Source: Bufo bufo (taxonomy: Eukaryota; Chordata; Amphibia; Anura; Bufonidae). From it: a stretch of DNA of 64,000 nucleotides. Location: assembly GCF_905171765.1 (NCBI RefSeq), contig NC_053398.1, positions 49,382,323 to 49,446,322 on the forward strand. Reading direction: 5' to 3'. The notes beneath the pieces are model-generated. The model did not search any database. It was given only the letters and a program-made list of their open reading frames with translations, and was not told the origin of the DNA. Shown here in pieces: positions 24,042-35,145 of the stretch; the first letter of the stretch is position 1; the number at the start of each line of letters is the position of its first letter. The position numbers and the translations under genes are program-made.

Positions 24042-27000
24042 TTAACCCTTTAATGACCAGGCCTGAAAAGACCTCTTAAGGACATAGGGCGTACAGGTAC
24101 ACCCTTGTGCCCTGGTACTTAAGGACACAGGGCGTACATGTACGCCCTGTGTATTTTCGATCACTGCCGTGCGGCTGGCAGTGATCGGAACCCGGTGCCT
24201 GCTCAAATCATTGAGCAGGCACCTAGGCTAAATGCGCGGGGGGCCCCCATGTCGGCGATCGCGGCAAACCGCAGGTCAATTCAGACCTGCGGTTTGCTGC
24301 GATTTCTGCAGTTTCTGATCTCCGCGGTCCCTGACCGCGGGGATCAGAAACTTTAGTATTCCTAAAATATATCTGTATCCCCCCCCCCCCCCTGCACCCC
24401 TGAGTGATTTTAGCCCGGTGGGAGGTGCAGGGGGAGGGTTGCGGGCGGTGCGGGAGGCGGGCGGTGCGGCAGGCGGGATCGCGATCCCCCGCCCGCCTCT
24501 CCATGAATAATCGTTGGCGTCTAGTGGGTGCAATGCGATGTCAGCCGTTTAAGCCTTTCCATACCGCGGTCCATACGGACCGCTGTATGGAAAAGGTTAA
24601 CAGCTCAGGGAGCTCCCTCCTTCTCCCATCGGGGGGCTGCTGTGCCTTTGCAGCCCCCCGATGGAGAGGGAGAGAGCCCCCAGACAGCCCCCCGACAGCC
24701 CCGTCCTTACCCTTCCCCGTCTGCGCAGTTCTGACCACTACTGAGCAGACAGGGAAGGTTCCCATGGCAACAGGACGCCGTCTCAGGCATCCTGCTGTCC
24801 ATGGTGCTGAACAGATCTGTGCTAAAAGGCATAGATCTGTTCAGACAAAGTGTAAAATACAGTACAGTACAATATATATTGTACTGTACTGTATTATACA
24901 GACATCAGACCCACTGGATCTTCAAGAACCAAGTGGGTCTGGGTCAAAAAGAAAGTGAAAATAAAGTAAAAATCAAAAAACACATTTATCACTGATTAAA
25001 AATGAAAAAAATAAAATTCCCTACACATGTTTGGTATCGCCGCGTCCGTAACGACCTGATCTATAAAACTGTCATGTTACTTCACCCGAACGGTGAACGC
25101 CATAAAAATAAAAAATAAAAAACTATGATGAAATTGAAATTTTGCCCACCTTACTTCCCAAAAAAGGTAATAAAAGTGATCAAAAAAGTCGTATGTACGC
25201 CAAAATTGTAACAATCAAACCGTCATCTCATCCCGCAAAAATCATACCCTACCCAAGATAATCGCCCCAAAACTGAAAAAACTATGGCTCTTAGACTATG
25301 GAAACACTAAAACATGATTTTTTTTGTTTCAAAAATGAAATCATTGTGTAAAACGTACATAAATAAATAAAAAGTATACATATTAGGTATTGCCGCGTCC
25401 GTATCGACCGGCTTTATAAAAATATCACATGACCTAACCCCTCAGGTGACCACCGTAAAAAAAAAAAAAGGTGTAAAAAAAGCAATTTTTTGTAATCTTA
25501 CGTCACAAAAAGTGTAATAGCAAGCAATCAAAAAGTCATATGCATCCCAAAATAGTGCCAATCAAACCGTCATCTCATCCCGCAAAAAATGAGACCCTAC
25601 TTAAGATAATCACCCAAAAACTGAAATAACTATGGCTCTTGGACTATGGAGACAATAAAACTTTTTTTTGTTCTAAAAATTTATTCATTGTGTAAAACTT
25701 ACATAAATAAAAAAAATTGTATACATATTAGGTATCGCCGCGTCCGTGACAACCTGCTCTATAAAACTACCACATGATCTAACCTGTCAGATGAATGTTG
25801 TAAATAACAAAAAAAAATGGTGCCAAAAAGCTATTTCTTGTTACCTTGCCGCACAAAAAGTGTAATATAGAGCAACCAAAAATCATATGTACCCTAAACT
25901 AGTACCAACAAAACTGCCACCCTATCCCGTAGTTTCTAAAATGGGGTCACTTTTTGGAGTTTCTACTCTAGGGGTGCATCAGGGAGCTTCAAATGGGACA
26001 TGGTGTCAAAAAAAAACAGTCCAGCAAAATCTGCCTTCCAAAAATCATATGGCATTCCTTTCCTTCTGCGCCCTGCCTTGTGCCCCGTACAGCTGTTTAC
26101 GACCACATATGGGGTGTTTCTGTAAACGACAGAATCAGGGCCATAAATAATGAGTTTTGTTTGGCTGTTAACCCTTGCTTTGTGACTGGAAAAAAAAATC
26201 TTAAAATGGAAAATCTGCCAAAAAAGTGACATTTTGAAATTGTATCTCTATTTTCCATTAAATCTTGTGCAACACCTAAAGGGTTAACAAAGTTTGTAAA
26301 ATCAGTTTTGAATACCTTGAGGGGTGTAGTTTCTTAGATGGGGTCATTTTTTTGGAGTTTCTACTCTAGGGGTGCATCAGGGGGGCTTCAAATGGGACAT
26401 GGTGTCAAAAAAACAGTCCAGCAAAATCTGCCTTCCAAAAATCATATGGCATTCCTTTCCTTCTGCGCCCTGCCGTGTGCCCGTACAGCAGTTTACGACC
26501 ATATATGGGGTGTTTCTGTAAACTACAAAATCAGGCCCATAAATAATGAGTTTTTGTTTGGCTGTTAACCCTTGCTTTGTAACTGGAAAAAAAAAATATT
26601 AAAATGGAAAATCTGCCAAAAAAGTGACATTTTGAAATTGTATCTCTATTTTCCATTAAATATTGTGCAACACCTAAAGGGTTAACAAACTTTGTAAAAT
26701 CAGTTTTGAATACCTTGAGGGGTGTAGTTTCTTAGATAGGGTCACTTTTATGGAGTTTCTGCTCTAGGGTTGCATCAGGGGGGCTTCAAATGGGACATGG
26801 TGTCAAAAAACCAGTCCAGCAAAACCTGCCTTCCAAAAACCATATGGCGCACCTTTCACTCTACGCCCCGCTGTGTGGCCGTACAGTAGTTTACGGACAC
26901 ATATGGGGTGTTTCTGTAAACGGCAGAGTCAGGGCAATAAAGATACAGTCTTGTTTGGCTGTTAACCCTTGCTTTGTTAGTGGAAAAAATGGGTTAAAAT

Positions 27001-27626
27001 GAAAAATTAGGCAAAAAAATGAAATTCTCAAATTTCATCCCCATTTGCCAATAACTCTTGTGCAACACCTAAAGGGTTAACGAAGTTTGTAAAATCAGTT
27101 TTGAATACCTTGAGGGGTGTAGTTTATAGAATGGGGTGGTTTCTATTATGTAAGCCTCGCAAAGTGACTTCAGAGCTGTAGTGGTCCCTAAAAATTGTTT
27201 TTTTTGTAAATTTCTGAAAAATTTCAAGATTTGCTTCTAAAGTTATAAGACTTGTAACATCCCCAAAAAATAAAATATCATTCCAAAATAATTCAAACAT
27301 GAAGTAGACATATGGGGAATGTAAAGTCATCACAATTTTTAGGGGTATTACTATGTATTACAAAAGTAGAGAAACTGAAACTTTGAAATTTGCTAATTTT
27401 TCCAAATTTTTGTTAAATTAGGTATTATTTGGTGCAAAAAAAAAATATTTTTGGACTTCATTTTACCAGTGTCATGAAGTACAATATGTGATGAAAAAAC
27501 AATCTCAGAATGGCCTGGATAAGTCAAAGCGTTTTAAAGTTATCAGCACTTAAAGTGACACTGGTCAGATTTGCAAAAAATGGCCTGGTCCTAAGGTGTA
27601 AAAAGGCTGTGTCCTTAAGGGGTTAA
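24042..27626 (+). mobile_element. TTAA-ended hairpin-chain element, copy 2 (by segmental duplication)
   Basis: Same element as 17954-21540, brought here by the 6-kb tandem duplication, not by a new insertion, because the flanks match too. It has small indels in A/C runs and a few substitutions. Confidence 0.75.
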
Positions 27627-27642
27627 TGACCAGTCACAAACT

Positions 27643-28300
27643 GTAGAGTTTTTTTTTTTTTTAAGTCAAACTATAGCTCATTATTTAAATATGCTAATTA
27701 TTATAATCGTTCCCTATATGTGTTGGATTGTTTTATTATTCAATATGTATAGTTTCACATGAATGGGGTGATAATTGTAATGGTTTTGGTTGGTGTGGGC
27801 GTTTTTTTCTTTTATGTATTTTACAATTTTTTTTATTTCTGCTACAAAAATTGGGGGACACTGACTTTTTTATTTTGCACATTTTCCTTTTTTATGTATT
27901 TTATTTATATTGTATTTTTTCATTTTTTATTATCACTATTATTTATTTTTAAAATACATTTTTGCCACATAATATGACAGTGAACAATTTTTCTTTTTTA
28001 CAGTTTTGTTTTACTTGTATTTTATTTATTTATTTATTTTACATCTTTTTGCAAAAATTTTCTTCTCTTTTTCTTGTAATATATTTTTTGCAGCATTGTA
28101 TGTCCCTCAAGAGGTCTTTTAAAGACCTTTGGGGGACACTGACTATTTTTTTTGTTTTGCACAATTTTTTTTCCTTTTATTTGTATTTTTTTATATGTAT
28201 TTTCAAATTTAATTTTAACTTTTAATATATATATTTGCCACATAATTTCCCCCAAAAGGTCCATAAAAGACCTTTGGGGACACAAATTTTATTTTATTTT
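27643..28300 (+). repeat. AT-rich T-run region, copy 2
   Basis: Duplicate of 21560-22215. It differs in T-run lengths and by the small TTTATTTATTTATTTA expansion near 28025. Confidence 0.7.
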
Positions 28301-28600
28301 TTTGCACTATTTCCACTGTAACTGGAGCATCCAAAGGAGCCCCAATTACAGGAAAAAAAACAAGCCTGCTGGGGGGAGCTTTGTACAGGGCAGAGCTGGT
28401 GAAGCTCTGCAGTCCTCTGCCCCTGACACCCGGCGATCACATGATCGCCGGTCTAAACTGCACAACGTGCCGCTCACCTGTGTGAGGAGAAGGCAGAAGT
28501 GCTGCTCCTGCTACAGTGCTGTAATGCTCCATGATCCCACAATCAGCTGTGTTTCTGTCCAGGAGGACGGGGGCCGCAAACCTTGGCTCTCGGGGCCGCA

Positions 28601-28769
28601 TGCGGCCTGCAGGCCGCAGTTTGTGCACCCCTGCTCTAACAGAATCAGGTTAAAAGCTTACATTGCTTGAATGTGTGCCTCACAGTGAGGCATTTTTTTT
28701 TAGAAAACCCAGTTACTGACCACTCAATTACTGATCAATCAAAATCTGAATTATCATCATGATTTATAG
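28601..28769. other. Intron end after the duplicated block
   Basis: It begins with GCCGCA/TGCGGC-type palindromic sequence and 'gtgcacccctgct', which looks like a hAT terminus (CAGGGGTGCAC inverted). Unique intron DNA then leads to the acceptor at 28769. Confidence 0.4.
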
Positions 28770-28950
28770 GATCCAAAGAGAGAAATTAGGAAGATGCTGC
28801 ATTTCTTGGAAAAAGAGATGAGTGATGATATTCTGGAAAAGATTATTTATCACACATCTTTTGATGTCATGAAAACCAATGAAATGGTCAATTATACAAC
28901 CATACCCAATGAGATTCTAGATCAGACTATCTCTCCCTTCATGAGACAAG
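28770..28950 (+). CDS. SULT1-like exon (DPKREI ... SPFMRQG)
   Basis: This exon is 181 bp, the exact SULT1 size, with acceptor ATTTATAG and donor GTAAGA. It begins [17 protein letters not shown], continues [19 protein letters not shown] and ends SPFMRQ plus the first base of Gly. The 'RxG' that follows is the start of the C-terminal PAPS-binding loop. It is intact, with no stops. It lies 16.3 kb from the previous exon, just beyond the tandemly duplicated block. Confidence 0.93.
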
Positions 28951-28983
28951 GTAAGATTTACATTAACATCCTACAATTTAGAG

Positions 28984-29130
28984 TTGTACAGCTGCAAGAA
29001 AAAAGTGAATGCTTTGGAATTACCTGGCTTTTTGCATGAATTACCAATAAAATGTGGTCTGAAAAAGTAAGTGCTATGAATTTCATAACTTGTTGATGCC
29101 TCTTTAGGAGCAATAAACTTCACCGAACAT
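28984..29130. mobile_element. Tc1 terminal fragment
   Basis: The text from TACAGCTGCAAGAAAAAAGT to about 29070 matches the outer terminal repeat of the Tc1-like element ending at 6927, read on the other strand. It is diverged and has no partner end. Confidence 0.55.
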
Positions 29131-29189
29131 TTTGGAGCAAATTTATTAAGACCGGTGTTTTAAACTGCAGCCTTCTTGCAATTTACAAA

Positions 29190-29600
29190 GCACAGCACCG
29201 TAGATTGTATAGCAGCTGTGCTTGGTATCGTGCTCAGCCCCATTCAGTTGAATGGGGTTAAGCTGCTCCTAGGCCACGTGACACATGAAAGTGTTGTCAC
29301 TCGACCTAGGAAAAGCAGAGAGAAGGTCGCAGTGCTACTGTGAGCATTGGTCCCTTCTCAAACAGCTGATAGGCGGGGGTCCCAAGTGTTGGACCCCCAC
29401 CGATCAGATACTGATGACCTATCCAGATTTTATTTTTACTGATGACCTATTCAGAAACGTAGGGTAATGAACAGGAAGTGGTGCTTGCATGGAACGCCGC
29501 CTCCTCTTCAAGCAGCTAATTGGTGGGGGTGCCAGGTGTCGGACATTCACTCATCAGATATTGATGACCTATCCTGAGAATAGGTCATCCATATGAATGG
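29190..29600. repeat. Dispersed repeat with GATGACCTAT motifs
   Basis: It contains 'agatactgatgacctatcc', a second GATGACCTATTCAG, and after about 130 bp 'agatattgatgacctatcct' followed by its inverse AATAGGTCATC. It has the look of a fold-back MITE common in frogs, with ill-defined ends, in the last intron. Confidence 0.5.
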
Positions 29601-29649
29601 CAGGACAACCCTTTTAAGCTTCATTGTCAGGTCTCTCCCTATATGCAAA

Positions 29650-29979
29650 CTAGAACAGAAGAGTGAGTATGAGAGGTGTACCCGATGGTTTCACCCAACT
29701 CAACTAGTTGAGGCAGGAGCAGGAAATGACCAGCAAAAGAGAAACCTTTCTCACACACAGCATCTGCATTGTCATCTATCAAGGCTGCCATGCAGCATAT
29801 ACAAAAGCCCTTACCACTGGCCACCTCCCAATAGGAACAGACGCATTGTCTGTCTTGAAAATAACCCACCAATAAAGCTCCTTTTATCCATTTGCTTGTC
29901 GTTTCTTGCACCTGCCTCAACTAGTTGAGTTGGTTGGAACCCATCAGGTACACCTCCCCTACTCACTCTCCTGTTCTTG
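29650..29979. repeat. Inverted repeat around CAACTAGTTGAGG
   Basis: The left arm with GAGGTGTACCCGATGG and ACTCAACTAGTTGAGGCAGG is inverted at 29905-29979 (CCTGCCTCAACTAGTTGAGT and onward). Each arm also holds the small palindrome TCAACTAGTTGA. It lies within the last intron and is probably a fold-back MITE. Confidence 0.6.
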
Positions 29980-30372
29980 TGATATTCCTCCGGCTGGGTG
30001 GTGACCTTTCTCCGGAGGATTTCAACCAAATGCATTGGCACTGGCTGCAACAACCTCATCATCTCCAACTAGAATCCTACATTTTCAGCACACTCACGTC
30101 CATAATACAGGTGAGTGTGGATACACCCCTATGGGGAGTGAGATGTGTTACATGACAATCGAGCCAAGCTTGGTGGGGAGAAAGCTGAGAGGAGTAGCCC
30201 AGAGGACCCTTCTCCCTGAGCCCAGCACTATTTTAAAGTATATAATTTTTCCTCTGAAATGCTGCAACTAAAACACAGGTCACTTTTATCAGAGAGCCAA
30301 TCAGTATATTCTAGGAATTCAGGTTTCCCATAATGGAAATTAAATTATTTTATATATTTTGCTCTAAATAAG

Positions 30373-30480
30373 GTATTGCCGGGGACTGGTAGAAGCATTT
30401 CACTGTTGCTCAGAATGAGAAAGTTTGATGAAGACTACAAGTGGAAGATGTCAGGCACAGATCTTCCACTTCAGGACTGA
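30373..30480 (+). pseudogene. SULT1-like last coding exon with TAG stop and +1 frameshift
   Basis: The acceptor is AAATAAG. The exon completes Gly and reads IAGDW, then TAG at 30390-30392 where the family usually has Lys. It continues KHFTVAQNEK, which is the KxxFTVxxxE dimerisation motif. One extra base near 30423 then shifts the frame, after which FDEDYKWKMSGTDLPLQD and a TGA at 30478-30480 are readable. As written, the protein would end at GDW and lose the dimer motif and C-terminal helix. Both lesions are single-base, so sequencing error is possible. An alternative acceptor right after the TAG does not restore a sensible frame. Confidence 0.85.
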
Positions 30481-30537
30481 GATTTAAAGAACAGTTTACA
30501 GCATCTTTTTCATGGTTTAATTCAACATAACAGGTAT

Positions 30538-30543
30538 AATAAA
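30538..30543 (+). promoter_or_regulatory. Candidate poly(A) signal AATAAA
   Basis: AATAAA lies 58 bp after the stop codon of the last SULT1-like exon, a plausible position for a short 3' UTR. It is a common hexamer in AT-rich DNA, so this is only suggestive. Confidence 0.4.
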
Positions 30544-31493
30544 ATATTAAAGGGTTTTGCTATTTTATGCTAACTTTTACAAATGTGCTGGAAATAGCAC
30601 TATAATCAGCTTACTAATATGCCACAATCAGCTTACTAATATGCCACAAAGCTGGTTCCTGTATATATATAATCCTGTCCCAACATGGCTGCTGATGGGA
30701 GGGCACATGACTATCATAGTTCGCTCCAACCGGACACGCATTTCCATATACTAACCATGGACTGACTCACAAATTGCTCTCTCTTTCTTTAAAGCAACCT
30801 TCTGGTTCACAAATAAAATCCCACATGAAATATATAATAATGCATAGTTAAAATACTTGATGTCTTCCTTTTGTGAATATTTATGATGCTGTTCCTTCGA
30901 TTTCCAGTTGCCACTTAATTTTTGTAAAATGGCAAGACTACTCTATGCACAATGAGGGTCATTTATTAATAAATACACGCCAATTTTTGCATATATCTTT
31001 CACAGATTCGATCACAAAAGGGATTTGCGGCCAAATCTGCAACGTCTTCACCTACTACTGATTGACATGCTTTGCTGTGGTTTATCCCCAATCACTGAAA
31101 TAATCAATTTTAATAAGAAACACCATTTTGCACTGAAAGGACTGAGATTTTGCTGATGTTTTAATCTTGTATAAATGAATCACTATATTCATATAAACAG
31201 TCTTTTTATTTAAATGTCTTACATTTAATCCACATGTAATCGATCTACAGAATCCTATATGTTTTGCTCAAATAAATTTTTTAGCATTCTTTGTACCATA
31301 ATTGTTGTAAGTGTATCATTACTTTAAATATACTTTACATGTATATGGATAGAATTTTTCTTATTTTTTAAAAATATCATAAGGTTATTCTATTGTTGCA
31401 GAAACAGACCATTATAAATGTCATACTATCTGTGTTTTCAAAGTAATATATGATACACATTTTAAAATAGTGATAAATTGGTATATAGATATA
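30544..31493. other. Sequence downstream of the gene, nothing identified
   Basis: AT-rich DNA with a short direct duplication (CAGCTTACTAATATGCCACA twice at about 30608-30648). No gene, RNA or complete mobile element was recognised. Confidence 0.4.
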
Positions 31494-32246
31494 CAGGGTG
31501 GGCCATTTATATGGATACACCTTAATAAAATGGGAAATGGTTGGTGATATTAACTTCCTGTTTGTGGCCACATTAGTATATGTGAGGGGTGGAAACTTTT
31601 CAAGATGGGTGGTGACCATGGCGGCCATTTTGAAGTCGGCCATTTTGAATCCAACTTTTGTTTTTTCTATAGGAAGAGGGTCATGTGACACATCAAACTT
31701 ATTGGGAATTTCACAAGAAAAACAATGGTGTGCTTGGTTTTAACGTAATGCGTCCACATTTTGGCAAATCCAACACTGAACCAGTTTCACGAAACTTAGA
31801 AAGCAGTTTGCTAACTGTAGCATGGGAGATGGGTGGTCTCGTAGGCTGTCTTGCATTGAAATCTGCAGCAATGATCCGGTTACTGCGTTCACCAGACATC
31901 AACACAATTTCTATCCGCTCCTCACGTGTTAACCTCGGCGACATGTCAATGGCTGTAAACAAAGAGAAACTTGTAAATAACTCATGAAAGAATAAAGTTA
32001 CGTTAAAACCAAGCACATCATTGTTTTTCATGTGAAATTCCCAATAAGTTTGATGTGTCACATGACCCTCTTCCTATTGAAAAAACAAAAGTTGGATTCA
32101 AAATGTCCGACTTCAAAATGGCCACCATGGTCACCATCCATCTTGAAAAGTTTCCCCCTCACATATACTAATGTGCCACAAACAGGAAGTTAATATCGCC
32201 AACCATTCCCATTTTATTAAGGTGTATCCATAAATGGCCCACCCTG
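31494..32246 (-). mobile_element. Mariner-type element with about 240-bp inverted repeats, internally deleted
   Basis: The ends CAGGGTGGGCCATTTATATG and CATAAATGGCCCACCCTG are inverted, with TA on both sides. Complementarity runs on for about 240 bp. The centre keeps only the N-terminal part of a transposase on the minus strand (31943 to about 31750): MSPRLTREERIEIVLMSG and then SHATVSKLLSKFRETGS, a helix-turn-helix DNA-binding domain. The catalytic domain is absent, so it can only move with outside help. Confidence 0.85.
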
Positions 32247-32279
32247 TATATATATATTATATATATATATATATATATT

Positions 32280-33220
32280 CAGTACAGACCAAAAGTTTGG
32301 GACACCTTCTCATTCAAAGAGTTTTCTTTATTTTCATGACTATGAAAATTGTAGCTTCACACTGAAGGCATCAAAACTATGAATTAACACATGTGGAATT
32401 ATATACATAACAAACAAGTGTGAAACAACTGAAAATATGTCATATTCTAGGTTCTTCAAAGTAGCCACCTTTTGCTTTGATTACTGCTTTGCACCACTCT
32501 TGGCATGCTCTTGATGAGCTTCAAGAGGTAGTCCCCTGAAATGGTTTTCACTTCACAGGTGTGCCCTGTCAGGTTTAATAAGTGGGATTTCTTGCCTTAT
32601 AAATGGGGTTGGGACCATCAGTTGCGTTGAGGAGAAGTCAGGTGGATACACAGCTGATAGTCCTACTGAATAGGACTGTTAGAATTTGTATTATGGCAAG
32701 AAAAAGCAGCTAAGTAAAGAAAAACGAGTGGCCATCATTACTTTAAGAAAAGAAGGTCAGTCAGTCAGCCGAAAAAAATTGGGAAAACTTTGAAAGTAAG
32801 GGCTATTTGACCATGAAGGAGAGTGATGGGGTGCTGCGCCAGATGACCTGGCCTCCACAGTCACCGGACCTGAACCCAATCGAGATGGTTTGGGGTGAGC
32901 TGGACCGCAGAGTGAAGGCAAAAGGGCCAACAAGTGCTAAGCATCTCTGGGAACTCCTTCAAGACTGTTGAAAGACCATTTCAGGGGACTACCTCTTGAA
33001 GCTCATCAAGAGAATGCCAAGAGTGTACAAAGCAGTAATCAAAGCAAAAGGTGGCTACTTTGAAGAACCTAGAATATGACATATTTTCAGTTGTTTCACA
33101 CTTGTTTGTTATGTATATAATTCCACATGTGTTAATTCATAGTTGTGATGCCTTCATAGTCATGAAAATAAATAAAACTCTTTGAATGAGAAGGTGTGTC
33201 CAAACTTTTGGTCTGTACTG
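32280..33220 (+). mobile_element. Tc1-like element, internally deleted
   Basis: The left end CAGTACAGACCAAAAGTTTG and right end CAAACTTTTGGTCTGTACTG are inverted repeats that extend inward about 170 bp. Between them, the start of a transposase (ARKKQLSKEKRVAII at about 32694, itself broken) is joined near 32800 to its C-terminal end ([19 protein letters not shown] at about 32850). The middle, including the two catalytic Asp residues, is lost. TA-rich DNA flanks it. Confidence 0.85.
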
Positions 33221-33228
33221 TATATATA

Positions 33229-34270
33229 CACTCACCTAAAGGATTATTAGGAACACCTGTTCTATTTCTCATTAATGCAATTATCTAGTCAACCAATCAC
33301 ATGGCAGTTGCTTCAATGCATTTAGGGGTGTGGTCCTGGTCAAGACAATCTCCTGAACTCCCATTCTGAATGTCAGAATGGGAAAGAAAGGTGATTTAAG
33401 CAATTTTGAGCGTGGCATGGTTGTTGGTGCCAGACGGGCCGTCTGAGTATTTCACAATCTGCTCAGTTACTGGGATTTTCACAACCATTTCTAGGGTTTA
33501 ACAAAGAATGGAGTGAAAGGGAAAAACATCCAGTATGCGGCAGTCCTGTGGGCAAAATGCCTTGTGATGCTAGAGGTCAGAGGAGAATGGGCCGACTGAT
33601 TCAAGCTGATAGAAGAGCAACGTTGACTGAAATAACCACTCGTTACAACTGAGGTATGCAGCAAAGCATTTGTGAAGCCACAAAACGCACAACCTTGAGG
33701 CGGATGGGCTACAACAGCAGAAGACCCACCGGGTACCACTCACCTCCACTACAAATAGGAAAAAGAGGCTACAATTTGCACGAGCTAACCAAAATTGCAC
33801 TGTTGAAGACTGGAAAAATGTTGCCTGGTCTGATGAGTCTCGATTTCTGTTGAGACATTCAAATTGTAGAGTCCGAATTTGGCGTAAACAGAATGAGAAT
33901 ATGTATCCATCCTCTGAGTCTACTTCCAGCAGGATAATGCACCATGTCACAAAGCTCGAACCATTTCAAATTGGTTTCTTGAACATGACAATGAGTTCAC
34001 TGTACTAAAATGGCCCCCACAGTCACCAGATCTCAACCCAATAGAGCATGTTTGGGATGTGGTGGAACGGGAGCTTTGTGCCCTGGATGTGCATCCCTCA
34101 AATCTCCATCAACTGCAAGATGCTATCCTATCAATATGGGCCAACATTTCTAAAGAATGCTATCAGCACCTTGTTGAATCAATGCCACGTAGAATCAAAG
34201 CAGTTCTGAAGGCAAAAGGGGGTGCAACACCGTATTAGTATGGTGTTCCTAATAATTCTTTAGGTGAGTG
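33229..34270 (+). mobile_element. Tc1-like element with decayed transposase
   Basis: The ends CACTCACCTAAAGGATTATT and AATAATTCTTTAGGTGAGTG are short inverted repeats. The + strand keeps a transposase in pieces, starting MGKKGDLSNFE at about 33379. It reads WSDESRFLLRH (first Asp) near 33820, a degraded QQDNAPCH (second Asp) near 33930 and [15 protein letters not shown] at about 34010. A stop near 33445 and several frameshifts and deletions inactivate it. Confidence 0.85.
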
Positions 34271-34284
34271 TATATATATATATG

Positions 34285-34322
<38 letters not shown>
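34271..34322. repeat. TA microsatellite
   Basis: (TA)n with TATGTATG interruptions. Related (TA)n pieces lie at 32247-32279 and 33221-33228, between the neighbouring Tc1/mariner elements. Confidence 0.95.
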
Positions 34323-34325
<3 letters not shown>

Positions 34326-34382
34326 CTCAACAGTTGGAGTAGGCCATTACCAGGATATGTGAACATATGCCAAAATTAACAT

Positions 34383-34564
34383 AAGGCTAGAACACACATG
34401 CAGTTTTGACATCAGGCCACTGAGCAAAGCCAGAAGTGGACCCAGCAGTAAAGAGAAGTACAAGTGGTCCTTTTATATTCCCTATTCCTTTTGAATCCAC
34501 TCCTAGTCTTGTCCCATAAATAGGCATCAAGAACTACCACAAAAACTGCATATGCGACTCTAGA
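34383..34564. mobile_element. Short MITE
   Basis: The left end AGGCTAGAACACACATGCAG then TTTT is imperfectly inverted at the right, AAAACTGCATATGCGACTCT. It is non-coding. Confidence 0.5.
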
Positions 34565-35145
34565 ATAAAAATCAAGAGAAAGGCAGCCTTTTTATGTTTT
34601 TTTTCTATTTTGTGACATCTGAAAAAAACTAAATACATGATACATTTTAAGGACTGTCACCTTTCCTGATATGTCTGTTTAACAACTACCCGCACTGCCC
34701 ATGTAATAACACTTTTGGAGCATCTCTTCATACAGCTCTATATTGTGCTATTCATCTAGTATTATTGCTCTATTACCTACTAGACGTTTATTAATGAATT
34801 GCCAACTAGGTGTTACCATAACCACCCCTTGTCCCTGTACATCAGGCCACTGAGGGACACAGCAACTGGTAATATCCAGTTGGCATTACATTCATAAATG
34901 TCCATTAGGAATAACAGAAGAGTAGCACAACATAGTCATAAGAATAGATGCTCAAGGATGGTCATTTAATGTTGCATACAATAAGGTCCTTTTTAAACAT
35001 GCCACTAAAACAAGTACTAGCAATGTGGTTTGCAAAGCATAGGGTGAAATCTGTGGCAATTCCAGCCATAATTCCAAGTTGCAGAATTATGGCAAAAGCC
35101 TGTGGTCATACAGTGTACCTAGCATAATTTCCTAACTGTGCTATA
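34565..35145. other. Intergenic sequence, nothing identified
   Basis: Ordinary AT-leaning DNA. 'catcaggccactgag' near 34840 repeats a phrase at 34411. No gene or structured element was recognised. Confidence 0.4.

Larger units (their letters stand above)
22518..28600 (+). repeat. Tandem segmental duplication, copy 2 (6083 bp)
   Basis: Second copy of 16479-22517. It is longer mainly through about 14 extra bases near 23455 and about 33 extra bases near 23868-23900, which look like sequence lost from copy 1. After its end, copy 2 continues into TGCGGCCTGCAGGCCGCAG and 'gtgcacccctgctcta', which resembles the native continuation of a hAT-like element end. Copy 1 lacks this. Confidence 0.93.
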
